In this document: positions 15,224 through 22,967 of the stretch, one piece after another
Layout: the number at the start of each line of letters is the position of its first letter
Position numbering within the stretch: position 1 is the first letter of the stretch
Source: B2-G16 sp964528085
Lineage (GTDB): Bacteria; Bipolaricaulota; Bipolaricaulia; UBA7950; UBA9294
Length of the DNA: 43,164 bases
Assembly: GCA_964528085.1 (NCBI GenBank)
Contig: CAZGRE010000008.1
Span: 1-43,164 of the forward strand
Direction: 5' to 3'
Notes under the pieces: generated by a model
The model's database searches: none
What the model was told of the DNA's origin: nothing
Seen by the model: only the letters and a program-made list of their open reading frames with translations
Made by a program: the position numbers and the translations under genes

Positions 15224-15910
15224 CTACTCGATCCGGAGGGTGTATACGCCGTCGAGCGCCGAGATCGCCGATGCGATGCTGGCAACATCGACCGAACCGC
15301 GGTGACGGATGCGGAACCTGAGGGCGATCCTCTCCTTCTCATCCCTCATCTCCCAGCCGGCAAGATGGACGCGCATCGACCTATCGGAACGAAGATCGTA
15401 GACGGCGGAGAGGACCTCAGCCTCAGCCTCCGGCCTCACCTCCACGACGAGTTGATGCCGGACGGCGCTCGGGATCCGCTGCTCGATCCGATCCATCACT
15501 GTCAGGACGATCAGCCCGATCACCATACCTCCGGTGGCGAGGATGTACAGGCCTTCGCCGGCGGCGATCCCGAGGGCACCGACGAACCAGATCGATGCGG
15601 CCGTCGTCAGGCCGAAGATCCAATCCCCTGTCCTGAGGATCGTCCCCGCCCCCAAGAAGCCGATCCCGGTGATGATCCCGGCGGCAAGCCGCCCCGGATC
15701 AACCCGGACGACGTCGCCCCAGAGCCCGCCGGGAGAGGGGAGAATCCGGGCGGTGAGGGCGAAGGTGACCATCACCAGCGCCGCCCCGGTCCCGACGAGG
15801 AGGTGGGTCCGCAGGCCGGCGGGCCGGCCGTGAAGCTCCCTCTCGACCCCGATCACCCCGGCGAGTACAGCGGCGACGAGAACACGTATGAGGATGGTCC
15901 ATTCCTCCAT
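15224..15910 (-). CDS. MgtC/SapB-family membrane protein
   Basis: A 228-aa protein with four or five N-terminal hydrophobic helices (residues 1-145) containing the family motifs AGVIGVERELHGRPAGLRTH and GIGFLGAGTI, followed by a soluble ACT-like domain (about 150-228). MgtC proteins affect magnesium and phosphate homeostasis and ATP synthase activity in some pathogens; the general role of the family is unsettled. The AGGAGGT ribosome site overlaps the end of thrS and the ATG lies 9 nt past the thrS stop, so it is cotranscribed with thrS. Confidence 0.88.
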   Translation of the reverse strand: MEEWTILIRVLVAAVLAGVIGVERELHGRPAGLRTHLLVGTGAALVMVTFALTARILPSPGGLWGDVVRVDPGRLAAGIITGIGFLGAGTILRTGDWIFGLTTAASIWFVGALGIAAGEGLYILATGGMVIGLIVLTVMDRIEQRIPSAVRHQLVVEVRPEAEAEVLSAVYDLRSDRSMRVHLAGWEMRDEKERIALRFRIRHRGSVDVASIASAISALDGVYTLRIE

Positions 15911-15919
15911 GCTAACCTC

Positions 15920-17854
15920 CTAGAGAAGCGCCTTCTCCTCCACCTTGCGGACGATCATCCCGATCAGCTCATCGAGCGGCATCGCGCCCAGATCCTCACC
16001 GCTCCGCAGGCGGACCGCCACGGTGGCGGTTTCCATCTCCCTGTCGCCGACGACGAGCATGTAGGGGACCTTAGCCATCTGCGCCTCCCTGATCTTGGCG
16101 TTCATCCGACCGGATGAGTCGTCGACCTCGGCGCGGAGGCCGGCCGCCCTCATCGCATCGGCGACGCTGTGGGCGTAGCCGTTGTGTCGATCGGAGATCG
16201 GGATCACCACCGCCTGCACCGGAGCGAGCCAGACCGGGAACGCGCCGGCATAATGCTCGACCAAGATCCCGAAGAAGCGCTCGATGCTCCCGAGGAGGGC
16301 GCGATGGATCATGAACGGTCGGTGCGGCTTCCCGTCCTCGCCGATGTAGGTCATGTCGAACCGGCCGGGGAGGTTGAAGTCGAACTGGATCGTCGTGCAC
16401 TGCCAGGCCCGGCCGAGGGCGTCCTTCACCTTGATGTCGATCTTCGGGCCGTAGAAGACGGCCTCCCCCTCCATCCGCTCGTAGGAGATGTCGCGGGCGC
16501 GAAGCGCCTCGACGAGCGACGCCTCCGCCATCTCCCACATCTCATCCTCCCCGGCGTACTTCTCCGGATGATCCGGATCGCGGACGGAGAGCTCGATTCT
16601 GAACTCATCAAACCCGAACCCGCGCAACAGGTTCAGGCTGAAGTCGAGGACGCGGAGGATCTCATCCTCGACCTGATCCGGGGTGCAGAAGATGTGCGCA
16701 TCGTCCTGCGTGAACCCGCGGACGCGGAGGAGACCGTGGAGGGTCCCGCTCCGCTCGTAGCGGTAGACCGTCCCGAGCTCGGCCCAGCGGAGCGGGAGGT
16801 CGCGATAGGAGCGGGTCCGCGACTTGTAGATCATGATGTGGAACGGGCAGTTCATCGGCTTGATGTAGTAGTCCTGCCCGTCGATGTCCATCGGAGCGTA
16901 CATCCCCTCCCGGTAGAAGTCGAGATGCCCTGAGACCTCCCACAGGTGGGCGCGGCCGATGTGAGGGGTGAACAGGATCTCATATCCCCCCTCGAAGTGG
17001 AGCTTCCGCCAGTAATCCTCGATCAGAACGCGGACCCTCCCCCCCTTCGGGTGCCAATAGGCGAGCCCTGCCCCTGCCTCCTCGTGGAAGCTGACGAGGT
17101 CGAGCCTCTGGATCAGCCGGCGGTGGTCGCGGGCCTCGATCTCGGCGAGCCGGGCGAGATGGGCATCGAGATCCTCCTTTCTGGCCCACGCCGTCCCATA
17201 GATCCGCTGGAGCATCGGACGACGCTCGTCACCGCGCCAATAGGCCCCGGCGACCGAGAGGAGCTTCACAGCCTTCCGGTTCACCCGCCCGGTCGAGGGG
17301 AGGTGCGGGCCGCGGCAGAGGTCGGAGAACTCCCCCTGCTCGTAGAAGGTGACCGTCTCACCCTCGATCTCGTCCAGAAGCTCGAGCTTGTAGACCTCGC
17401 CTTCCTCCTCGAGGAGGGATCGCGCCTCCTTCTTGCTCAGCTCCTTGCGGACGATCGGGAGGTCCTCCTCGATGATCCGGACCATCTCCTCGGTGATCCT
17501 CCCGAGGTCCTCCTCGTTTAGGGGGGAGGGGAGGTCGAAGTCGTAGTAGAACCCGTCCTTGATCGCAGGTCCGATGGCGAGCTTCGCGTCCGGGTAGAGC
17601 CTCTTCACCGCTTGGGCCATGACGTGTGCGCTCGTGTGGCGGATCACCTCGAGGGCGTCCGGGGAATCGGGCGTGACGAGCGTGAGGGTGCAGTCCTCGG
17701 TCAGAAGATCACGCAGGTCATGCAGCTTCCCGTCGACGTACGCACAGACCGCGTCCTTGGCGAGACGCGGACCGATCGCCGCGGCGACCGCGAGGATCGA
17801 GATACCGGGCTCGAACTCGCGGACCGACCCATCCGGCAAAGAGACGTGGATCAT
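15920..17854 (-). CDS. thrS: Threonyl-tRNA synthetase
   Basis: A 644-aa class II synthetase that charges tRNA-Thr. Domains in order: TGS (about 1-60, MIHVSLPDGSVREFEPG), editing domain with RHTSAHVMAQAV (His residues of the editing site, about 70-85), the catalytic core with the zinc ligands Cys (MNCPFH) and His (GTLHG) and motif 2 (YRYERSG), and the C-terminal anticodon-binding domain (QAVVIPISDRHNGYA). Length is typical. GAAGGAGGAG precedes the ATG. No T-box leader is recognised in the 124 nt upstream. mgtC follows. Confidence 0.97.
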   Translation of the reverse strand: MIHVSLPDGSVREFEPGISILAVAAAIGPRLAKDAVCAYVDGKLHDLRDLLTEDCTLTLVTPDSPDALEVIRHTSAHVMAQAVKRLYPDAKLAIGPAIKDGFYYDFDLPSPLNEEDLGRITEEMVRIIEEDLPIVRKELSKKEARSLLEEEGEVYKLELLDEIEGETVTFYEQGEFSDLCRGPHLPSTGRVNRKAVKLLSVAGAYWRGDERRPMLQRIYGTAWARKEDLDAHLARLAEIEARDHRRLIQRLDLVSFHEEAGAGLAYWHPKGGRVRVLIEDYWRKLHFEGGYEILFTPHIGRAHLWEVSGHLDFYREGMYAPMDIDGQDYYIKPMNCPFHIMIYKSRTRSYRDLPLRWAELGTVYRYERSGTLHGLLRVRGFTQDDAHIFCTPDQVEDEILRVLDFSLNLLRGFGFDEFRIELSVRDPDHPEKYAGEDEMWEMAEASLVEALRARDISYERMEGEAVFYGPKIDIKVKDALGRAWQCTTIQFDFNLPGRFDMTYIGEDGKPHRPFMIHRALLGSIERFFGILVEHYAGAFPVWLAPVQAVVIPISDRHNGYAHSVADAMRAAGLRAEVDDSSGRMNAKIREAQMAKVPYMLVVGDREMETATVAVRLRSGEDLGAMPLDELIGMIVRKVEEKALL

Positions 17855-17978
17855 CGCAGCTCCTCCTTCGCAAAAGAATAGCCCATCTTAACAGGAAGCG
17901 GCTCTGAGGTACACGGGAGGCCTCCTGCGCGAGAGTCGCGTAGAGGGTTCCGAAAGCAAAAAGTAGCGCCGCCTCCGG

Positions 17979-19343
17979 CTAGAGGATGTACCGGGAGAGG
18001 TCGGGATCCTCGACGATCCCGGATAGCCGCTCGTGGACGTAGGCGGCGTCGATCACGACCGTCTCACCCCGACGGCGATCGGCATCGAACGATATGTCCT
18101 CCATCAGCTTCTCCATCACGGTCGTCAGCCTCCGCGCCCCGATGTTCTCGGTCGTCTGGTTCAACTGATAGGCGATCTGTGCGATCTCGGCGATCGCGTC
18201 CTCCTCGAACCGGATCGTCACCCCTTCGGTCGCAAGCAGGGCCTCGTACTGGGTCACGAGCGCGTCCTTCGGCTCGCGGAGGATCCGCTTGAAGTCCTCA
18301 GCCGTCAGGCTGTCGAGCTCGACGCGGATCGGTAGGCGTCCTTGGAGCTCGGGGATCAGATCGGACGGGGCTGACATGGTGAACGCCCCGGCGGCGATGA
18401 ACAGGATGTTCTCCGTGCTGACCGCACCGTAACGCGTCCGCACCGTCGTCCCCTCGAGGAGGGGGAGGAGATCGCGCTGCACCCCCTGCCGCGAGACACC
18501 CGGCCCGCCGGTCTCCTTCCTCCCTCCGGCTGCGATCTTGTCGATCTCATCGAGGAATATGATCCCCATCTCCTCGGCGAGCCGGAGCCCCTCCTGCCGA
18601 ACCTCGTCCATGTTGATCAGGCTGTCGACCACCTGCTCGAACAGGATCGGCCGCGCCTCGCGGATCCGCATCCTCCTCCGCTTCCGTGACGGGGGGAGGA
18701 GGCCGGAGAGGACATCCCCCATGTCGATCCCCATCTGGTCGACCCCGTCCTGAGAGAAGACCTCGATGTGAGGGATCACCTGCTCCTCGACCGTGATCTC
18801 GATGTAGCGCTCCTCGAGCTCACCTGCCTCGAGCTTCCTCCGGAGCTTCTCCCGCGTGTGCTCCACGCTCTCCTCACGCTCCGATCCCTCGGTAGGTGGA
18901 GGGAGGAGGGCATCGAGGATCCTCTCCGTCACGAGGTCCTCCGCCTCGTCCTCGACCCGGATTATCTCCTCCTCGCGGACCATGTCGATCGCGATGTCGA
19001 CGAGGTCGCGGATCATCGACTCGACGTCCCGGCCGACATAACCGACCTCGGTGAACTTCGTCGCCTCGACCTTGACAAACGGACAGCTCGTCAGGCGGGC
19101 GAGCCTCCGGGAGATCTCGGTCTTCCCGACCCCGGTCGGACCGATCATCAGGATGTTCTTCGGCTTTATCTCGTCGCGAATCTCGCCGGGGACGTACTGT
19201 CGGCGCATCCTGTTCCGGAGCGCGATCGCCACCGACCGCTTCGCCTCCTTCTGCCCGACGATGTACTTGTCGAGCTCCTCGACGATCTGGCGGGGGGTGA
19301 GCCCGGCCAGCCTCTCATCACGCACTTCCAATATCCCGGCCAT
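17979..19343 (-). CDS. hslU: HslU ATPase subunit of the HslVU protease
   Basis: A 454-aa AAA+ unfoldase that feeds proteins into HslV. It starts with TPRQIVEELDKYIVGQKEAK. It has Walker A GPTGVGKTEISRRLA (about 69-83), the intermediate I-domain (about 110-235), Walker B IIFLDEIDKIA and the sensor region GRLPIRVEL. The C-terminus ends in DLSRYIL, the tail that inserts into HslV and activates it, so both partners should work together. The start lies 4 nt after the hslV stop; hslV-hslU is one operon. Confidence 0.97.
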   Translation of the reverse strand: MAGILEVRDERLAGLTPRQIVEELDKYIVGQKEAKRSVAIALRNRMRRQYVPGEIRDEIKPKNILMIGPTGVGKTEISRRLARLTSCPFVKVEATKFTEVGYVGRDVESMIRDLVDIAIDMVREEEIIRVEDEAEDLVTERILDALLPPPTEGSEREESVEHTREKLRRKLEAGELEERYIEITVEEQVIPHIEVFSQDGVDQMGIDMGDVLSGLLPPSRKRRRMRIREARPILFEQVVDSLINMDEVRQEGLRLAEEMGIIFLDEIDKIAAGGRKETGGPGVSRQGVQRDLLPLLEGTTVRTRYGAVSTENILFIAAGAFTMSAPSDLIPELQGRLPIRVELDSLTAEDFKRILREPKDALVTQYEALLATEGVTIRFEEDAIAEIAQIAYQLNQTTENIGARRLTTVMEKLMEDISFDADRRRGETVVIDAAYVHERLSGIVEDPDLSRYIL

Positions 19344-19347
19344 ATCC

Positions 19348-19893
19348 TTACCAGTCTATCTCCTCCACCGAGATCTCGGTGTTCGTGTAGATGTCGATAT
19401 CGGCAGCGATCCTGAGCGACCGCTCCGCCACCTCCCGGAGGGGAATCTCTGCATCCGCCGAGAGCAGGGCGCGGGCGGCGGCGAGGGCGTACGCCCCACC
19501 GGATCCGATCCCGATCACCCCTTCGTCCGGCTCGAGGACGTCCCCCGCCCCGGAGATCAGAAGGAGACCCTCCTCGCTCGTCACGACCATCGTCGCCTCA
19601 AGATGGCGAAGGACCCGGTCCGTCCGCCATTCCTTCGTCAGCTCGACCGCGGCGCGGCGGAGCTGACCGTCGTACTTCTTCAGCTTCCCCTCGAACTTGT
19701 CGAGGAGGGAGAGACAGTCGGCCGTCGCCCCGGCGAACCCGACGATCACCCGATCGTCGAAAAGCCGGTAGATCTTCCGCGTGTTGTGCTTGATGACGGT
19801 CGTATCGAGGGTCGCCTGACCGTCGCTTGCGACGACCGCCCGTCGTGCCTCCTCCGAGTGAATAGCAAGGATCGTGGTAGCTCGAATCTTCAT
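19348..19893 (-). CDS. hslV: HslV peptidase subunit of the HslVU protease
   Basis: A 181-aa proteasome-beta-like threonine peptidase. The chain begins MKIRA followed by TTILAI, so removal of a five-residue leader would expose Thr6 as the catalytic N-terminal nucleophile. ASDGQATLDTTVIKHNTRKI and GSGGAYALAAARAL are family motifs. The promoter TTGATA-17-TAGAAT overlaps the 3' end of dciA and leaves a leader of about 5 nt. No Shine-Dalgarno sequence precedes the ATG. Confidence 0.96.
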   Translation of the reverse strand: MKIRATTILAIHSEEARRAVVASDGQATLDTTVIKHNTRKIYRLFDDRVIVGFAGATADCLSLLDKFEGKLKKYDGQLRRAAVELTKEWRTDRVLRHLEATMVVTSEEGLLLISGAGDVLEPDEGVIGIGSGGAYALAAARALLSADAEIPLREVAERSLRIAADIDIYTNTEISVEEIDW

Positions 19894-19905
19894 CGTAGGG
19901 GATTC

Positions 19906-19934
19906 ATTCTAGTCGGTCTCTCGAGCGGTATCAA
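19906..19934 (-). promoter_or_regulatory. hslVU promoter
   Basis: On the minus strand TTGATA (19934-19929), 17-nt spacer, TAGAAT (19911-19906). Both hexamers match the consensus at 5/6. The -10 ends 12 nt from the hslV start codon, and the -35 overlaps the dciA stop. Confidence 0.65.
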
Positions 19935-20230
19935 TCATCCGAAAGTTCCTTCTTTCCTCCGACCTCGATCTTGATCCTCCGGACGAGGACCCGGCCGGAG
20001 AGCTCGTTCAGCCGGTGCATGATCCGCTCAGACCGGAGGCGGAGCTCACACCCGGCGGCCGAGGATGAGGCCCGGACGTGAAGGGTCCCTTCCTTTAAGA
20101 AAAGGGCCTCGGATGAGCGGGAGAGGCGCTCACCCACAGCCTCCGGCCAAAGGAGGACCGGAGCCTGCGCGCGAAACTCCTCAAGGAGGTTCAGCCGGCG
20201 AAAGACCTCTTCTATTTCTTTTTTATTCAT
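19931..20230 (-). CDS. dciA: DciA-type helicase loader (DUF721)
   Basis: The start is taken at ATG 20230 (MNKKEIEEVFRRLN), giving 99 aa; the open frame continues upstream to 20380 but that part encodes non-conserved sequence in a DnaA-box-like region. The protein is a single DUF721 domain: LLEEFRAQAPVLLWPEAVG, the strand GTLHVRASSSAAGCELRL and ERIMHRLNEL. DUF721/DciA is the ancestral loader of the replicative helicase DnaB in bacteria lacking DnaC or DnaI. Its place next to dnaA and the probable origin fits that role. The Shine-Dalgarno sequence is weak. Confidence 0.85.
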   Translation of the reverse strand: MNKKEIEEVFRRLNLLEEFRAQAPVLLWPEAVGERLSRSSEALFLKEGTLHVRASSSAAGCELRLRSERIMHRLNELSGRVLVRRIKIEVGGKKELSDD

Positions 20231-20431
20231 AATAAGAAGTAGCTGTAGTAGGCGTCGCTTCGGTGGATAACCCCGGAACGCAATACTGAGCGGGTGGATA
20301 GGCCCTTTCGTTTCCTGTGGCATCCCTGTGGGAATTGGGGCTCTCCCTGTGGAGAAAACCTGGGGAATGTTTTTCAACAACGTTTTTCCACCGGAATCCG
20401 GGTTCGGTCAACACCTTCTCCCCAGGGTTTT
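20231..20431. other. Intergenic region with degenerate DnaA boxes between dnaA and dciA
   Basis: No gene is seen. The region holds near-matches to the DnaA box (TTATCCACA or its complement TGTGGATAA): GGTGGATAA at 20262-20270, GGTGGATAG at 20293-20301, TGTGGAGAA at 20348-20356 and TTTTCCACC at 20384-20392, the first and third differing at one base. It may be a second DnaA-binding cluster flanking dnaA, helping origin function or dnaA control. Confidence 0.5.
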
Positions 20432-21790
20432 CTACTGGCCCGGCAGCGTGTATCTCGCCCCGAGCGCCTCCTTGATCTCGCTTATCTCCGCTCGGAGGAG
20501 GGGGGTCTCGTCGAGGAGGGTCTTCACCTTCATGTAGGAATGCATGATCGTCGTGTGATCCCTGTTTCCAAACTCCCTTCCGATCGCGGGGAAGGAATGA
20601 TCGGTCATCTCCCGGGCGAGGAAGATCGCGATGTGCCGCGCCTGGGAGATCTCCTTCTTCCTACTCGACCCCTCGAGGTCGTGGCGTTTCAGATGATAGC
20701 GGAGGGCGACCTCCTCCTTTATGTGGGCGATCGTCAGCCGGGGGCGCTGTCCCTCCTTCGGGAGCATCCCCTCCAGCTTCGTCGGGGTGAGGTGCTCTCC
20801 CTCGAGCTCGGCGTAGGCGAGGGCCTTGTTCAGCGCTCCCTCGAGGGCGCGCACGTTCGAGGAGATCCGGCTGGCGATCAGTTCGAGGACGTCGTCGTCG
20901 ACCTCCATCCCCCGGGCGCTCGCCTTCTCGCGGAGGATGGCGATCCGCGTCTCGAGGTCGGGGGGCTTGATGTCGGCGACGAGCCCCCAGCGGAAACGGG
21001 ATACGAGGCGCTCCTGCAACCCGGAGAGGTCCTCCGGCCTCCGGTCGCTCGACAGGACGATCTGCTTCTCGCTTCCGTAGAGCTCGTTGAACGTGTGGAA
21101 CAGCTCCTCCTGGGTCGCCTCCTTTCCCTCCAGGAAGTGGACGTCGTCGATCAACAACAGGTCGATCCGCCGGTACTTCTCGCGGAACGCCGCGGTCGTG
21201 TTGCTCCGGATCGCGCTGATCAGCTCGATCGCGAACCGCTCTGACGTCGTGTAGACGATCGCCTTTTCACCGTTCTCGGATGCGACCCGATTCCCGATCG
21301 CTTGCAGAAGGTGCGTCTTCCCCAGGCCGACGTTTCCATAGATGAAGAGCGGGTTGTACGTCTTTCCAAGCCCTTCGATCACCGCGTTCGCGACGGCTTC
21401 GGATGCAGCATGCGCGAGCTGGTTGTTCTTCCCGCGCACGAACGATTCGAACGTGTAATCCGGATTGAGCGGTAGGGTATCGTGCCGCCGGGATGACATC
21501 TCTTCCCGGCCGAGCCTGGGAGGGGGTGCTCCCCTCTTCGCTTCGAGGACGCGGACCTCGAGGGATATCGGGAGATCGAGGGTCTCAGAAGCGATCCGTT
21601 CGATCGCCTCGCGGTAGCGCCGCTCGATTCCACCCTTTGTGAACGGATCAGGGACTCCGATCGCGAACACCTCCCCGTTGAACGAGACCGGCCTAGCGTC
21701 TGCGAGCCACGTCTGGAAGCTCGCATGCGGGATCTCCTCCCTAAGGGTGGAGACGATCGTATCCCAGATAGCGATAAGGTTTGTGTCCAT
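20432..21790 (-). CDS. dnaA: Chromosomal replication initiator DnaA
   Basis: The start is taken at ATG 21790 (MDTNLIAIWDTIVSTLREE), giving 452 aa, because domain I begins there; the frame is open to 21934 without family-like sequence. Domain I (about 1-80) ends in a short linker. Domain III has Walker A GNVGLGKTHLL and Walker B LLLIDDVHFLEG. Domain IV carries the DNA-binding signature GNRDHTTIMHSYMKV near the C-terminus. DnaA binds DnaA boxes and melts the origin. The start codon has no Shine-Dalgarno sequence; TTGACC about 17 nt before a weak CTACCC/TACCCT element lies upstream. Confidence 0.97.
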   Translation of the reverse strand: MDTNLIAIWDTIVSTLREEIPHASFQTWLADARPVSFNGEVFAIGVPDPFTKGGIERRYREAIERIASETLDLPISLEVRVLEAKRGAPPPRLGREEMSSRRHDTLPLNPDYTFESFVRGKNNQLAHAASEAVANAVIEGLGKTYNPLFIYGNVGLGKTHLLQAIGNRVASENGEKAIVYTTSERFAIELISAIRSNTTAAFREKYRRIDLLLIDDVHFLEGKEATQEELFHTFNELYGSEKQIVLSSDRRPEDLSGLQERLVSRFRWGLVADIKPPDLETRIAILREKASARGMEVDDDVLELIASRISSNVRALEGALNKALAYAELEGEHLTPTKLEGMLPKEGQRPRLTIAHIKEEVALRYHLKRHDLEGSSRKKEISQARHIAIFLAREMTDHSFPAIGREFGNRDHTTIMHSYMKVKTLLDETPLLRAEISEIKEALGARYTLPGQ

Positions 21791-21934
21791 TCTCGTTTTA
21801 ACCACGGTCCACCGAGAGGGTAGCGGAGGTCGGCTTGAGGGGTCAAGTCGGTCTATCCCTCCGATCTTGAGATGCCCGTTGTCAAAGATCCGATAGATTG
21901 GGGATGCGAGCCCCTTTGGGACAAGGGATACCAC

Positions 21935-22260
21935 AGGGACGCGGACTCAGATCCGGGACGCCTCTCGGTCCGGGAGGGAAAGCGGTAGGTGTTGCGTGGA
22001 TGGCCCTTCCGCGAAGTCCCCTGTGGAAAAGCGCGGCTTTTCCACTCACAACCGGCTGAGAGGATGTTGAAAACCCTGTGGATTGGTTGTGGAAAACTTA
22101 AGGTTCAGACGGGTGCGCGGAAAAGGGCATCCCGGGCGATCGGCCGGTTGACTTATCCACAAGGAAGGGGCCTAATCGCCCGATTTTGAGGGGGTTGTCC
22201 ACAGGGTTTTCCACAGGCGAAAGATGCAGGCTTAACCTTAGAAGCGCGTTCTTAAGCGGT
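21935..22260. other. Probable replication origin (oriC) with a DnaA-box cluster
   Basis: This gene-free stretch directly upstream of dnaA contains one perfect DnaA box, TTATCCACA (22153-22161), and several near boxes: TGTGGAAAA (22022-22030 and 22088-22096), TGTGGATTG (22077-22085), TTGTCCACA (22195-22203) and TTTTCCACA (22207-22215). A 10-bp perfect hairpin (22023-22045) pairs two box-like arms. Most genes to the left point away from it. No clear AT-rich unwinding block is seen, so its exact limits are uncertain. Confidence 0.78.
22023..22045. repeat. Perfect 10-bp inverted repeat within the origin region
   Basis: GTGGAAAAGC, a GCG loop, then GCTTTTCCAC. Each arm contains a DnaA-box-like core (TGTGGAAAA and TTTTCCACT) in opposite orientation. 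Confidence 0.7.
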
Positions 22261-22327
22261 TTACGTCGTGGGCAGTCCCGACTTGGGCCCTGAAGGCGGG
22301 GAAATTGTGGTGTCTCTTCGAAAAGGA

Positions 22328-22403
22328 TGGTGCCGAGGCCCAGATTCGAACTGGGGACACCGGCCTTTTCAGGGCCGTGCTCTACCGCCTGAGCTACCTC
22401 GGC
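22328..22403 (-). tRNA. tRNA-Phe (GAA)
   Basis: A full cloverleaf is readable on the minus strand: acceptor GCCGAGG/CCTCGGC, D-arm GCTC..GAGC, anticodon loop CTGAAAA (anticodon GAA), and T-loop TTCGAAT. The 3' ACCA is encoded, unlike the other tRNAs of the cluster. Last gene of a six-tRNA cluster. Confidence 0.95.
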
Positions 22404-22414
22404 AAGCTTCCGTG

Positions 22415-22490
22415 CGGGGACGACCGGATTTGAACCGGCGATCTCTGGAGTGACAATCCAGCGTCCTAGACCAGACTAGACCACGCCCCC
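22415..22490 (-). tRNA. tRNA-Asp (GTC)
   Basis: Acceptor GGGGGCG pairs with CGTCCCC with one G-U pair. The anticodon stem CTGGA/TCCAG closes loop TTGTCAC (anticodon GTC). T-arm CCGG-TTCAAAT-CCGG. The 3' CCA is not encoded. Confidence 0.93.
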
Positions 22491-22508
22491 GAGATTTGCG
22501 GAACCCAC

Positions 22509-22581
22509 TGGGCGAGACAGGACTCGAACCTGTGACCTTCCGGATGTAAGCCGGATGCTCTCCCAGCTGAGCTACTCGCCC
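22509..22581 (-). tRNA. tRNA-Val (TAC)
   Basis: Acceptor GGGCGAG/CTCGCCC, anticodon stem TCCGG/CCGGA around loop CTTACAT (anticodon TAC), T-loop TTCGAGT. The CCA end is not encoded. Confidence 0.95.
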
Positions 22582-22621
22582 ATTATAGGCCCGCGTCCAA
22601 ACTCCCGCAACCGGGCTTTTG

Positions 22622-22694
22622 CGTCCCCAAGGGGATTTGAACCCCTGCCGCCGGGATGAAAACCCGGTATCCTAGGCCGCTAGATGATGGGGAC
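22622..22694 (-). tRNA. tRNA-Glu (TTC)
   Basis: Acceptor GTCCCCA/TGGGGAC, anticodon stem CCGGG/CCCGG around loop TTTTCAT (anticodon TTC), T-loop TTCAAAT. Discriminator G, no encoded CCA. Confidence 0.95.
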
Positions 22695-22740
22695 TAACAA
22701 GCCGATTATACGGACCGACCACAGCGGCTTTCAATCGGTT

Positions 22741-22812
22741 TGGGTCGTGCTGGATTCGAACCAGCGACTCCCTGATTAAAAGTCAGGTGCTCTGCCACTG
22801 AGCTAACGACCC
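22741..22812 (-). tRNA. tRNA-Lys (TTT)
   Basis: Acceptor GGGTCGT/ACGACCC, anticodon stem CCTGA/TCAGG around loop CTTTTAA (anticodon TTT), T-loop TTCGAAT. No encoded CCA. Its acceptor and D-arm are almost identical to those of the adjacent tRNA-Lys (CTT), which suggests tandem duplication. Confidence 0.95.
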
Positions 22813-22817
22813 GCTTT

Positions 22818-22889
22818 TGGGTCGTGCAGGACTCGAACCTGCAACCAACGGATTAAGAGTCCGCTGCTCTACCATTGAGCTAACGACCC
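22818..22889 (-). tRNA. tRNA-Lys (CTT)
   Basis: Acceptor GGGTCGT/ACGACCC, loop CTCTTAA (anticodon CTT), T-loop TTCGAGT. First gene of the cluster, 5 nt from the tRNA-Lys (TTT) gene. No encoded CCA. Confidence 0.95.
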
Positions 22890-22899
22890 GACAGACTCG

Positions 22900-22928
22900 A
22901 TGGTACGGGCGTTTTTTTCCGCTGTCAA
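22900..22928 (-). promoter_or_regulatory. Promoter of the tRNA cluster
   Basis: On the minus strand a perfect TTGACA (22928-22923), 17-nt spacer containing an A7 run, and TACCAT (22905-22900). It lies 10 nt before the first tRNA and is the only good promoter for the six-gene cluster. Confidence 0.7.
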
Positions 22929-22931
22929 GGG

Positions 22932-22961
22932 TTGTTCCGGCCTCTGCCGATCCGCTAGGAT
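22932..22961 (+). promoter_or_regulatory. rarA promoter
   Basis: TTGTTC (22932-22937), 18-nt spacer, TAGGAT (22956-22961). Only six bases separate the -10 from the ATG at 22968 and no Shine-Dalgarno sequence exists, so the message should be leaderless. Confidence 0.5.
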
Positions 22962-22967
22962 CATTGT

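Noticed and set aside
17855..17978. T-box leader of thrS
   Set aside because: The space is short and no T-box core or specifier stem was found; a weak hairpin followed by CTTTTTG near 17955-17978 may only be a partial hslU terminator.
20231..20380. Extended DciA N-terminus
   Set aside because: This part overlaps DnaA-box-like DNA and the encoded residues are not DUF721-like.
21791..21934. Extended DnaA N-terminus
   Set aside because: The extra 48 residues do not resemble DnaA domain I, which starts at ATG 21790.
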